Source of the DNA: Sphingomonadales bacterium
GTDB lineage: Bacteria > Pseudomonadota > Alphaproteobacteria > Sphingomonadales > Sphingomonadaceae
Reading direction: 5' to 3'
Assembly: GCA_019750455.1 (NCBI GenBank)
Contig: JAIEOM010000076.1
Span: 1 to 33,808, forward strand
DNA: 33,808 bases
Numbering within the stretch: position 1 is the stretch's first letter; every line of letters starts with the position of its first letter. The translations under genes and the position numbers were made by a program. A model generated the notes under the pieces. The model had not been told where the DNA came from, searched no databases, and saw only the letters and a program-made list of their open reading frames with translations. Below are positions 15,599 to 25,502 of this stretch, piece after piece.

Positions 15599-16948
15599 AT
15601 GCCTGACACCAACCTTCTCGCTGGCCCCGCGCTGCGCCGTCTGCGCAAGCGCGAAGGCCTGACGCAAGCCAATATGGCCAGCCTGCTCGGCATTTCGCCC
15701 TCCTATCTGAACCTCATCGAACGCAATCAGCGCCCTCTCTCAGCCCGCGTTCTGGTGCAGGTGATCGAACGCTTCGATTTCGATCCGCGCTCCCTGCGTG
15801 AGGATGATGCGATCGGCGGGCTTGATGGTCTGGTCCGGCGCATGGCGGACAAGCGCTTTGCCGATCTCGGGATTGATCGCGAGGAAGTGCAGGAATTCCT
15901 TGCCGCCGCCCCGCAAGTCGCTGCCGCTTTCGCACGGCTTTACGATGCAGGGGGAGGGGGCGAACGTGTCGTTACCGAGGATGCTGCCGCAGCCGCCCGC
16001 CGGGCGGTCGAGCGGTGGCAGAACCATTTCGCCGATCTCGATCACGCCGCCGAAAGCCTCGCCGACGAATTGCGCCTCTCGCGCGGGGAGATTGCCGCGG
16101 GCCTCACCGAGCGCCTGCGCGAGAAGCACCAGTTGCAGGTCCGCATTCTCCCGGCCGAGGTGATGCCAGGGCAGGTTCACCGGCTTGATCTGCATGCCCG
16201 CCAGCTCCAGCTTTCGGAAATGCTGCCCGGTGCCGCCCGGCGCTTCCAGATCGCGCGGCAGGTGGGGGAACTCGAAATGCGCGAGGAGATGGAAACGCTG
16301 GTGGCCGGTGCGGGTCTCGCCAGTCCGGAGGCGCGCGAGGCCCTGCGAGAGCATATCGCCGATTACCTCGCGGGGGCGTTGCTGTTGCCCTACCGCCGGT
16401 TCCTGCGCGCCTGCGAGGCGACGGGTTATGACCTTGCGATCCTGCAACGGCGCTTTGCCGCGAGCTTCGATCAGGTCGCGCAGCGCCTCACTACGCTGGG
16501 GCGGGTCGGAGAGCGGGGACTGCCGTTCTTCACCGCAGTGATCGACCGTGCAGGTCGTATGAGTCACTTTACCGCCGGGGGGAGCGGGGCGGGCTATCCG
16601 CTGGACGGAGCGAGGTGGCCCGCATGGGTCCCCTATGCCGCCTTCGAGCGGCCCGGCACCGTCCTGACCCAGGCCGTGACATTTGGCGAAGGGGAAAGCG
16701 CCGCGCGGCACTGGTTCACCATCACCCGCACGGTCGATGTCGATGGCGTGATGTGCTCGGGCAGGCGCGCGGTGGTGCTGGGGATCGAGGCGCGGTTCGC
16801 GGGCGATCTTGCGCATGCGCGCGGGGTCTCGCTCGACCGGCTCGATGCCGTGCCGCTGGGCACGCCTTGCGGACGTTGCGGGAGAGCGGAATGCCTTACC
16901 CCCGCACCCGCCCGGCTCGCGAGCACGCTGCCCAGACTTCGACCCTGA
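15599..16948 (+). CDS. XRE-family ScfR/RamB-type regulator of short-chain fatty-acid metabolism
   Basis: A 449-aa regulator. Residues about 8-65 form an XRE helix-turn-helix (ALRRLRKREGLTQANMASLLGISPSYLNLIERNQRPLS). The middle carries an ImmA/IrrE-like (peptidase M78) region around REHIADYLAGALLLPYRRF, without a clear HEXXH metal motif. The C-terminal DUF2083-type domain ends with a cysteine pair-rich GTPCGRCGRAECLTPAP. This layout is that of ScfR/RamB-like regulators, known next to glyoxylate-shunt or methylcitrate genes and thought to sense acyl-CoA status. The divergent position next to aceA supports that job. No Shine-Dalgarno is seen before the ATG; a TAAATA -10-like element lies at 15578-15583, so the mRNA may have a very short leader. 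Confidence 0.88.
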   Translation: MPDTNLLAGPALRRLRKREGLTQANMASLLGISPSYLNLIERNQRPLSARVLVQVIERFDFDPRSLREDDAIGGLDGLVRRMADKRFADLGIDREEVQEFLAAAPQVAAAFARLYDAGGGGERVVTEDAAAAARRAVERWQNHFADLDHAAESLADELRLSRGEIAAGLTERLREKHQLQVRILPAEVMPGQVHRLDLHARQLQLSEMLPGAARRFQIARQVGELEMREEMETLVAGAGLASPEAREALREHIADYLAGALLLPYRRFLRACEATGYDLAILQRRFAASFDQVAQRLTTLGRVGERGLPFFTAVIDRAGRMSHFTAGGSGAGYPLDGARWPAWVPYAAFERPGTVLTQAVTFGEGESAARHWFTITRTVDVDGVMCSGRRAVVLGIEARFAGDLAHARGVSLDRLDAVPLGTPCGRCGRAECLTPAPARLASTLPRLRP

Positions 16949-16958
16949 TCGTCACTGC

Positions 16959-17031
16959 GACATTAACCCTCGCAACCCGCGGAAATGCGCGGGCGCTGGC
17001 AGCGTTGTAAAATTTACCGACACTTAATGTC
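16959..17031. promoter_or_regulatory. spaced inverted repeat upstream of sugar transferase gene
   Basis: GACATTAA (16959-16966) and TTAATGTC (17024-17031) are exact reverse complements 57 nt apart in the leader of the PEP-CTERM-associated operon. The same region contains TTTA-N7-TTAA (17013-17027), one base off a CtrA-type box. Either could be an operator; there is no direct proof. Confidence 0.35.
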
Positions 17032-17046
17032 TCCCCCGTAGAAGCA

Positions 17047-17067
17047 GCCTCTGCATGCACCAGAGGC
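17047..17067 (+). promoter_or_regulatory. hairpin just before the sugar transferase start
   Basis: GCCTCTG and CAGAGGC form a 7-bp perfect stem around a 7-nt loop, ending 10 nt before the ATG at 17078. No clear Shine-Dalgarno is present outside it, so the hairpin may affect translation initiation of the first gene of the operon. Confidence 0.4.
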
Positions 17068-17077
17068 CCTTCGCGCA

Positions 17078-18463
17078 ATGATCCGCCTGTTCAAGCACTA
17101 CATCCCGCACGCCGTGCTGCTGCTCGGCCTGCTCGATCTTGCCTTGCTGGTGCTGGCCAGCGAGCTCGCGTGGCAGTGGCGCGCGGCGCAGATCGGGATG
17201 GATGCCGGTGCAGTGACGGGGCGCGGCGTCGCGCTGTTCGGGACGGCGATGGTAATCTGGCTGGCGATGATCGCGGTCGGGGTTTACGGCCCCTATGCAT
17301 TGCGGTCCTTGCGGTTCGCGGGTGCGCGCGTGCTGGTGGCGATCAGCCTTGGCATCATCGCCCTGGCGGTGGTCGATTTCGTGCTGCCGAGCGAACTGTT
17401 CTGGCGATCGACCCTGTTCTACACCATGGTCCTCGCGATCATCCTGCTGATCGCGGACCGGCTGCTGCTGAATTCCTTCCTCGGCTCATCGGCTTTCCGC
17501 CGCCGGGTGATGGTGCTGGGCGCAGGCGACCGGGCGCAGCGTCTACGCGAGCTTGGCGATCGCCCCGAGACCGGTTTCGCGATCGTCGCCTATATCGCGA
17601 TGAGCGACAACAACCGCGTCGTCGAGGAAGCCATTCCGCGCTCCGCGATCCATGATTTGGGCCGCTTCGTCGAAAATCTCGGCGTGTCCGAAGTGGTGCT
17701 GGCCTTGCAGGAACGACGCAACGCATTGCCGCTGAAGGACCTGCTGAGGATCAAGACCAAGGGCGTTCACGTCAACGACTTCTCGAGCTTTATCGAGCGC
17801 GAGACGGGCCGCGTCGATCTCGACACGATCAACCCGTCCTGGCTGATATTCTCGGACGGCTTCTCGAGCAGCCGGATGTTTTCCAGCGCCTCGAAGCGCA
17901 TCTTCGATATCACGGCCAGTCTGATCCTGCTTTCGCTGACCTTCCCGATCATCATCCTGTTCGCCGTGCTGGTGAAGCTCGACAGCAAGGGGCCGGCCTT
18001 CTTCCGCCAGCAGCGGGTGGGGCTGTACGGTGAGCCGTTCACGCTCATCAAGCTGCGTTCCATGCGCACCGATGCCGAGAAGGACGGCGCCAAGTGGGCC
18101 GAAAAGAATGACCCGCGCGTTACCCGCCTCGGGCGCTTCATCCGCAAGGTCCGCATCGACGAACTGCCGCAGACATGGAGCGTGCTGAAGGGCGAGATGA
18201 GCTTCGTCGGCCCCCGCCCCGAGGTGCCCTCGTTTGTCGAAAGCCTCGAGGAGGAAATCCCCTTCTATGGCGAACGGCACATGGTGAAGCCGGGCATCAC
18301 CGGTTGGGCGCAGATCAATTACCCCTATGGCGCCTCGGTCGAGGATAGCCGCTGCAAGCTCGAATATGATCTCTACTACGCCAAGAACTACACGCCCTTT
18401 CTTGACCTGGTGATCCTGCTCCAGACCCTGCGGGTGATCCTGTGGCCGGAGGGCGCGCGGTGA
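17078..18463 (+). CDS. PEP-CTERM/XrtA-system sugar transferase (TIGR03013-like)
   Basis: A 461-aa membrane glycosyl-1-phosphate transferase that would load the first sugar onto undecaprenyl phosphate for an exopolysaccharide. Four hydrophobic segments occupy about residues 10-145, followed by a Rossmann-like nucleotide-binding segment (RRVMVLGAGDRAQRL) and a further membrane segment (about 280-300). The C-terminal bacterial sugar transferase domain shows KLRSMRTDAEKDG, RKVRIDELPQ and FVGPRPEVP, with GITGWAQINYPYG. The variant and the prsK-prsR genes behind it match the TIGR03013 family, which occurs only in exosortase/PEP-CTERM genomes as I recall. The stop overlaps the prsK start by 4 nt. 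Confidence 0.92.
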   Translation: MIRLFKHYIPHAVLLLGLLDLALLVLASELAWQWRAAQIGMDAGAVTGRGVALFGTAMVIWLAMIAVGVYGPYALRSLRFAGARVLVAISLGIIALAVVDFVLPSELFWRSTLFYTMVLAIILLIADRLLLNSFLGSSAFRRRVMVLGAGDRAQRLRELGDRPETGFAIVAYIAMSDNNRVVEEAIPRSAIHDLGRFVENLGVSEVVLALQERRNALPLKDLLRIKTKGVHVNDFSSFIERETGRVDLDTINPSWLIFSDGFSSSRMFSSASKRIFDITASLILLSLTFPIIILFAVLVKLDSKGPAFFRQQRVGLYGEPFTLIKLRSMRTDAEKDGAKWAEKNDPRVTRLGRFIRKVRIDELPQTWSVLKGEMSFVGPRPEVPSFVESLEEEIPFYGERHMVKPGITGWAQINYPYGASVEDSRCKLEYDLYYAKNYTPFLDLVILLQTLRVILWPEGAR

Positions 18464-20585
18464 TCTGGCCGGGCGCCGTGTTGCCGCTGGCCGGACTGAT
18501 GGCCTGGCTCGCGGGTGCGTTGCTGAGCGCGGGTGCGATGCTGTGGATCTGGCGCCATGGGGAGCGCGGTCGGCCCGACCGGATCGGTTTGATGACCGCC
18601 TCGGCTGCCAGCGCCGTGTGGTGCGCGCTTGGCGCTTCGCTGGGAAGCGAGCATGGCGCGACTGTGATTGCGGCCGTGGCGCGGAATCTGGCCTTGCTGG
18701 CGACGATCTTCAGCCTGTTCGCCGCCGACGGGCGCAGCAACAGTCTGAAGCCGGTGCGCCCGGTTCTCGTGGCGCTGGTGCTGGTGCAGTTGCTTCAGCC
18801 CGTGGTGCTGCTGGTCGGCAGTCCGGCAGGCACGGCCAACCACGGGGACCTCGCGGCTTTCGAAGCCCGCGCGCTGATCGATATGCTGGTGGCAATCGGC
18901 GCGCTGATGCTGCTGCACAACCTCTACGCGGGGGCGGCCAGTTCGTTGCGGCCGGTGCTGCGCTGGACCGGCATGGCCCTGACGGGGATATTTGCCTACG
19001 ACCTCAATCTCCATACGCTCGCCTATCTCGGCGGAGCGATGCCGCGGGCGCTGGCGGACCTGCGCGGGTTGTTTGCCGGGGCGATGGCGGTGCTGTTCGC
19101 GCTCGGGATGAATGCCGCCGGCCCGCGCGTTCAGTTCAGCCCTTCGCGCGCGGTCACCTTCCGCACGCTCTCGCTGCTGCTGATCGGCGGCTATCTGGCC
19201 GGGATGGCGCTGGTCACCAAGTCGCTGGCATTGATCGGAGGCGATGTCGCACGAGCAAGCCAGGCGGTGTTCGTTGTTGCCGCAGTGATTGTCGCGGGCC
19301 TTGCCCTGCCTTCTCCGCGCCTGCGCGCATGGCTGCGCGTGACGGCCACCAAACACCTGTTCCAGCACCGCTACGACTATCGTCAGGAATGGCTGCGCTT
19401 TACCCGCACCATTGGTCATAGCACGACCGGCGGCGCGAGCCTTGAGGAGCGTGTAGTCAAGGCGCTGGCCGACATAACGGAAAGCCCGGCAGGCCTGCTG
19501 CTGACGCCCAATGAACAGGCGCAACTGGAACTCACCGCGCGCTGGAACTGGCCGACCATCGCCGTTCCTGCCGTGGCATTCGAGTTTGCACTGTCCGGAC
19601 TGCTCGAACAGCACAATCTCGTCCTTGCGCTTGACGAGGCGCGTGCCGGAATCGACCATCACGGCGAGGCTGGCTGCGTCCCCGGATGGCTGATGGAGGC
19701 CGACGATGCCTGGGCGCTCGTGCCCCTGATCCATTTCGACCGGCTTGTGGGCGTGATCGTTCTCGCCCGTCCGCGCAATCCGCGCCAGCTCGATTGGGAG
19801 GATTTCGATCTCCTGCGCGTTGCGGGGCACCAGCTGGCGAGCTACCTTGCCGAACAGGCGGGGCAACAGGCGCTGATGGATGCGAGCCGCTTTGACGAAT
19901 TCAACCGCCGCATGGCTTTCGTGATGCACGACATCAAGAACCTCGTCAGCCAGCTGTCCCTGCTTGCGGCGAACGCGGAAAAGCACGCGGACAACCCTGC
20001 CTTCCGTGCCGACATGCTGGTGACACTGCGCAATTCCGCCGACAAGCTTTCAGCCTTGCTGGCCCGTCTCGGGCGCTATGGATCGGGGCAGGTCGCCGCG
20101 CTTGGCGAGATCGAACTAGTGGAGCTTGGCCGCACCATAGCCACGCGCTTTGCCGGGGTGCATCCCGTCATGCTGACCAGAGAAGTGCCGGTGCGGATCA
20201 TGGGCAATCGCGAGGCGCTGGAACAGGCACTGATCCATCTTGTCCAGAACGCCATCGACGCGAGTGATCCGGCAAGTCCGGTGTTTCTCGACATCTCTGC
20301 TGACGGATTGTCCGGCAGCATCGAGGTGGTCGATTCCGGTAAGGGCATGAGTCCCGAATTCGTGCGGACCGGGCTCTACAAGCCCTTCGTTTCGTCAAAG
20401 GCAGGAGGCTTCGGCATCGGCGCCTTCGAGGCGCGCGAACTGGTGCGGGCGATGGGCGGCCGGATCACCGTGGAAAGCCGCGAAGGGCTCGGTACACGCT
20501 TCGCCATTGCGCTCCCGCTCGCTGAAGCGGTGCGGCTGCTGGGCGCAGGCGAAGCAAACTTCAGCGCAAGTCAGGAGGTCGCATA

Positions 20586-20586
<1 letters not shown>
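18460..20586 (+). CDS. prsK: PEP-CTERM-system sensor histidine kinase PrsK
   Basis: The ORF track starts at GTG 18442, but GTG 18460 (GTGA overlap with the previous stop, GGAGGG 7 nt upstream) is preferred and gives 708 aa. The N-terminal third has about eight or nine membrane segments, then a GAF-like domain (about residues 325-470). The dimerisation box is FVMHDIKNLVSQLSL with the phospho-accepting histidine H490. The ATPase domain follows: N-box HLVQNAIDAS (N597), G1 DSGKGM, and FVSSKAGGFGIGAFEARELV. The conserved HDIKN box and gene order match PrsK (TIGR02916-type). It presumably phosphorylates PrsR, encoded with a 1-nt overlap. The signal sensed is unknown. Confidence 0.92.
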
Positions 20587-21933
<1,347 letters not shown>

Positions 21934-21950
<17 letters not shown>

Positions 21951-23421
21951 GACCCTTGCCGTGCTGGCGACCGCGCTGGCCCTGGGTCTGGCGGCCTGCT
22001 CGCAAGGCCCCGGGCATCCTCCACGCCGCGGTCTGGGAGAGGGGAGCCCCGCTTTCGTGCAACTGCTTGCCGATGCGGATCGCGATATGGAGAGAGGCGC
22101 TTTTGCCGATGCAGGGCGCAAGCTTGACGAGGCGCGCAGCCTTGCGCCGGAAAGCCCCGACCTGTGGACCGCCATTGCCCGGCTGCGGCTGCGCGGCGGG
22201 GAGCACTTGATCGCGCTCGAAGCAGCCGATCGCGCGCTGGCCTTCGGTCCCGATCATGCGCCGGCCCTGTATCTGCGGGCGCTGATGGTTCGCGACGCCC
22301 ATGGCGCACCGGATTCGCTGATCTGGTTCGAAGCGGCGCGCCGGGCGGACGGAGACAATCCGGATATCCTCGCCGAATATGCCGCAACTCTCGGAGACAG
22401 CGGCGAGGCAGGTGCCATGCTGGAGGCGGTGCGCGGGCTGGCGGCTGCGGCACCCGATGATCCGCGCGTGCCATGGTTCCAGGCCGTGCTTGCTGCGCGC
22501 GGCGGGCACTACACCATCGCGCGCGGATTGCTGACGAAGAGCGGCATGGCGGCAAGAGGCGTGCCGGCGGCGATATTGCTCGATGCGGTTCTTGGCCTGG
22601 AGGAGGGCAACTCCGCCAGTGCCGCCGCTAGCCTTGAGGCGCTTGCTGAGCGGCAGCCTGCCAATGCGCGGGTGCGTGAAATGCTGGCTCGCGCCCTGCT
22701 CGATGGCGGGCGCGAGGAGGAGCTTTTGCGCCGCTTCTCACCCGAGACGCGCCTGCCCGAGGGCTCGCCCTATCTGTTGATGCTGGTTGCCCGCGCGCAT
22801 GAGCGGCTCGGCAATCGTGCCGCTGCCGCGCCGTTGCTGGCGCGCGCCTATCAGCCGGTCAGCACAGAGCCGGTGCTGCTTGCCGTGCGCGACGGCCTAC
22901 CCGGTCCCACCAGCGTCGTGCGGCGGGCGCTTTGGGCCGACAATGCCGCTGGCGCGCGGCAGGAGGCGGTCGCCCTTCGGTCCCGCTTTCCTGCCTCCGC
23001 CGATGTCGCCGTCCTGTCTGGCGATGCGTTGCTCGGTCAGGGTGATCCGCGTGCGGCTCTCGCCGCCTACGCCCGGGCTTCCGAAGCGCGTCGTCCCTGG
23101 CCGGTCACCCGCAAGGCGGCGTGGACCTTCGCACGCCACGGCAACACGGCTGCCGCCGAAATGCTTCTGACCCGGCAAGTGGCCGGCGAGCCCCAGACGG
23201 CCAGTGCGCTCGTCGATCTCGCGCGGCGGCAGGCGGCACGTGGCGACTGGCGGCGCACCGCGCTGCTGCTCGATCATGCGCTGGCACTTGGCGCAGGGCA
23301 CGATCCCGCCCTGCTCGATCTGCGGATGCGCGCGGCACGCGAGGAGGGTGACCGGGGCGGGGCGGAGAGGTTTGCTGCCCTGCTTGCCGAACTTCGCCCC
23401 CGCAGCCTGACCGCACGCTGA
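21934..23421 (+). CDS. TPR-repeat lipoprotein, PrsT-like
   Basis: The ORF-track start is inside prsR; ATG 21934 overlaps the prsR end by 17 nt and gives 495 aa with a lipoprotein signal (MTCRPRTLAVLATALALGLAAC; lipobox LAAC, cysteine near residue 22). The rest is helical tetratricopeptide-like repeats (e.g. ADAGRKLDEARSLAPESPDLW, LIALEAADRALAFGPDHAPAL). PEP-CTERM loci often carry a TPR lipoprotein, PrsT, directly after prsR; that family is usually much longer (about 900 aa), so this is either a short relative or a lineage variant. It is probably envelope-anchored and would scaffold polysaccharide or protein export. The annotation is moderate. Confidence 0.78.
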
Positions 23422-23471
23422 TCCGCGCCCGCTCGACAAGTGTGCTGCGGCAGGGCAGGGGCCTAGGCCTG

Positions 23472-24440
23472 ATGTTGACGCGCCTTCCCTTCCTCAAGGA
23501 CCCGATGATCGCCGTGCTGGTGATCGCCACCGCATTGGCGCTGGTGCTGCCCGCTGCGGGTGAGGCGCGCGCCACAGCGACCGCGGTGTCGAATGTCGGC
23601 ATCTTCGTGCTATTTCTCGTCAACGGGATGCGCATCCGCCGCAGCGAGATCGCGCGGGGCATCGCCAACTGGCGCTATTTCGGGCCGCTGATGCTGTTCG
23701 TGTTCGGCGCGATGACGCTGCTGGGCCTTGGCTTCGGGTTGCTGGCGGATAACGTGCTGCCGCCGCTGGTCGCATTGGGCTTTGTCTATCTGGGCTGCCT
23801 TCCTTCGACCGTGCAATCGGCGACCTCTTACACCAGTCTTGCGAACGGCAATGTCGCGCTGTCGGTGGTCGGCGCGGCGCTGATCAATATTGCAGGCGTT
23901 GTAGTCAGCGCGCCGATTTTCGCCGCTGTCGGCGGTGTTGGCGCGGGCGAGATCGGGGGCGGGGCGATCATCCGTATCGTCCTGATCCTGATCCTCCCAT
24001 TTGCCATCGGGCAGGCAGTGCAGGACCACTTCATCGACAAGCTCGTCGCCCACAAGGCCACCGCCGCTTGGCTGGACCGCGCGGTGATCGGGATTGCGGT
24101 CTATGTCGCCTTTTCCGGCGCGGTGGAACAAGGGCTGGCAACGATGTTTGCTGCCGCCGATTGGGCGGCGCTGGTCGTGCTGGTGCTGGCGATGCTGGGT
24201 CTGGCATTGGGCGCGGCGTGGGGCACGGGCGTAGCGCTCTGCCTGCCGCGGCCTGACCGGATCGCGTTCCTGTTCGCCGGATCGCAGAAGAGTGTCGCCA
24301 TCGGCGCGCCCCTGGCGGCGATCCTGTTCCCGCCAGCCAGCGCCGGCTTCGTCATTGCGCCGCTGCTGCTCTATCACCTCGCGCAGCTGGTGCTCGCCGC
24401 CCCGCTCGCGATGCGTCTGGCGCGGGCAGGCGAGGCCTAG
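23472..24440 (+). CDS. SBF-like (bile acid:Na+ symporter family) membrane protein
   Basis: A 322-aa inner-membrane protein with about ten hydrophobic segments. ATG 23472 is preferred over GTG 23442, which has no ribosome-binding site; the N-terminus [19 protein letters not shown] then fits the family. Features of the SBF-like group (PF13593-type) are [33 protein letters not shown] (the discontinuous cation-site helix) and [18 protein letters not shown] in the second half. Substrates in this group are mostly unknown. It follows the TPR lipoprotein gene by 50 nt, but functional linkage to it is doubtful. Its stop overlaps that of panB. Confidence 0.85.
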   Translation: MLTRLPFLKDPMIAVLVIATALALVLPAAGEARATATAVSNVGIFVLFLVNGMRIRRSEIARGIANWRYFGPLMLFVFGAMTLLGLGFGLLADNVLPPLVALGFVYLGCLPSTVQSATSYTSLANGNVALSVVGAALINIAGVVVSAPIFAAVGGVGAGEIGGGAIIRIVLILILPFAIGQAVQDHFIDKLVAHKATAAWLDRAVIGIAVYVAFSGAVEQGLATMFAAADWAALVVLVLAMLGLALGAAWGTGVALCLPRPDRIAFLFAGSQKSVAIGAPLAAILFPPASAGFVIAPLLLYHLAQLVLAAPLAMRLARAGEA

Positions 24441-24443
24441 GCC
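24434..24443. other. palindrome holding both convergent stop codons
   Basis: GGCCTAGGCC is a perfect 10-bp palindrome that carries the TAG stop of the symporter gene (24438-24440) and, on the other strand, the TAG stop of panB (24439-24437). The two coding regions therefore overlap by 4 nt tail to tail. Confidence 0.9.
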
Positions 24444-25309
24444 TTGGGCTGGTAGGTCTGGTCGCTCGTGGGGAAGCTGCGGTCCCGCACTTCTGCGGCA
24501 TAGCGCGCCACGGTGCGGTCGATCACGCCGGCGATATCCTCGTAGCGCTTCACGAAGCGCGGCACGCGTTCGAACATGCCGAGCATGTCATCCGTCACGA
24601 GCACCTGCCCGTCGCACTGTGCCGAAGCACCGATTCCGATCGTTGGGCAGGAGACCGCCTGCGTTGCCGCGATGGCGATGGGTTCGACCACGCCCTCGAT
24701 GACGATGGCGAAGGCCCCGGCCTCGTCCAGTGCCTTGGCGTCGGAGACGATCTTCTCCGCCTCCGCATCGGAACGTCCGCGCGCGCCATAGCCGCCGAGC
24801 ACGTTGACCGCCTGCGGCGTGAGACCGACATGGCCCATCACCGGAATACCGCGCTGGCTGAGGAACGCCACCGTGGGTGCCATCGCCGCCCCGCCTTCAA
24901 GCTTTACCGCCGCCGCTCCCGTCTGCTTCAGCAGGAACGCCGCGCTCTCGAAGGCCTGCTCGGGCGAGGCTTCGTAGCTGCCGAAAGGCATGTCGACGAC
25001 CACCACCGAATGGTACGATCCGCGCACCACTGCTGCACCGTGGTTGGCCATCATCTCCAGCGTCACCGGCACGGTCGAGGGCAGGCCGTAGATCACCTGC
25101 CCGAGGGAATCCCCCACCAGCAGCAGATCGCAATGCGCGTCCAGCAGCTGCGCCTGACGCGCGGTATAGGCGGTGAGCATCACCAGTGGCTCGCCCGTCA
25201 CCCCGTCGGTCTTGCGCGTCCGGATGGCGGGCACGGTAAGCCGCTTCATCGGCTGCGGGGTGGGGTTGGCGCGGCTCGTGCTGGTGTCGAGCTGGAAGGT
25301 CGTTGACAT
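24437..25309 (-). CDS. panB: 3-methyl-2-oxobutanoate hydroxymethyltransferase
   Basis: First committed step of pantothenate (coenzyme A) synthesis: transfers a hydroxymethyl group from methylene-tetrahydrofolate to ketoisovalerate. A Mg2+-dependent TIM-barrel enzyme, cytosolic. ATG 25309 gives 290 aa (a GTG two codons upstream is the track start). Hallmarks: [16 protein letters not shown], metal ligands in LLVGDSLG and [16 protein letters not shown], the catalytic region [16 protein letters not shown], and [15 protein letters not shown]. Only weak Shine-Dalgarno complementarity is visible. The gene is divergent from the amino-acid permease and converges with the symporter. panC is not in this window. 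Confidence 0.96.
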   Translation of the reverse strand: MSTTFQLDTSTSRANPTPQPMKRLTVPAIRTRKTDGVTGEPLVMLTAYTARQAQLLDAHCDLLLVGDSLGQVIYGLPSTVPVTLEMMANHGAAVVRGSYHSVVVVDMPFGSYEASPEQAFESAAFLLKQTGAAAVKLEGGAAMAPTVAFLSQRGIPVMGHVGLTPQAVNVLGGYGARGRSDAEAEKIVSDAKALDEAGAFAIVIEGVVEPIAIAATQAVSCPTIGIGASAQCDGQVLVTDDMLGMFERVPRFVKRYEDIAGVIDRTVARYAAEVRDRSFPTSDQTYQPKA

Positions 25310-25445
25310 GGCCACGGGTCTAGCGCCTGCGCTCGTCGGGGGAAAGCCTCGCTTTGCGGCTTGTGTTGCGAGGCAGTTGCGCTAGCGTTGCGGCCTGACG
25401 ATCGCGCGGGGGATCTGCCTGCGGTCAATGGGAGACCTAATTCAG

Positions 25446-25502
25446 ATGTTTCTTGACAGGATCAAGCCGCGCGCCGCGCAGGCGCGCAGGGGGAACTGCT
25501 AA
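25446..25502 (+). CDS. possible 18-aa leader peptide before the amino-acid permease
   Basis: An ATG at 25446 (GGAG 11 nt upstream) opens MFLDRIKPRAAQARRGNC and stops at TAA 25500-25502, overlapping the permease ATG as TAATG. It contains four arginines and one lysine in 18 residues. A 7-bp hairpin (GCGCGCC/GGCGCGC, 25469-25487) lies inside it and abuts the permease Shine-Dalgarno. This is a candidate coding leader only: such short ORFs arise by chance, and no comparative support is available here. Confidence 0.35.
   Translation: MFLDRIKPRAAQARRGNC
25469..25494 (+). promoter_or_regulatory. hairpin abutting the permease ribosome-binding site
   Basis: GCGCGCC (25469-25475) and GGCGCGC (25481-25487) pair perfectly over 7 bp with a 5-nt loop. 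The Shine-Dalgarno AGGGGGA (25488-25494) begins at the next base, 7 nt before the ATG at 25502. The arrangement could modulate ribosome access. A ribosome translating the leader ORF would open the hairpin. Confidence 0.45.

Noticed and set aside
16990-17020. sigma-54 promoter candidate before the PEP-CTERM unit (CTGGCAGCGTTG)
   Set aside because: The GC dinucleotide expected at -12 is missing at the right distance from GG.
17013-17027. CtrA-type site TTTA-N7-TTAA before the sugar transferase gene
   Set aside because: One base off consensus in an AT-rich leader; a single degenerate match is not enough to claim CtrA control.
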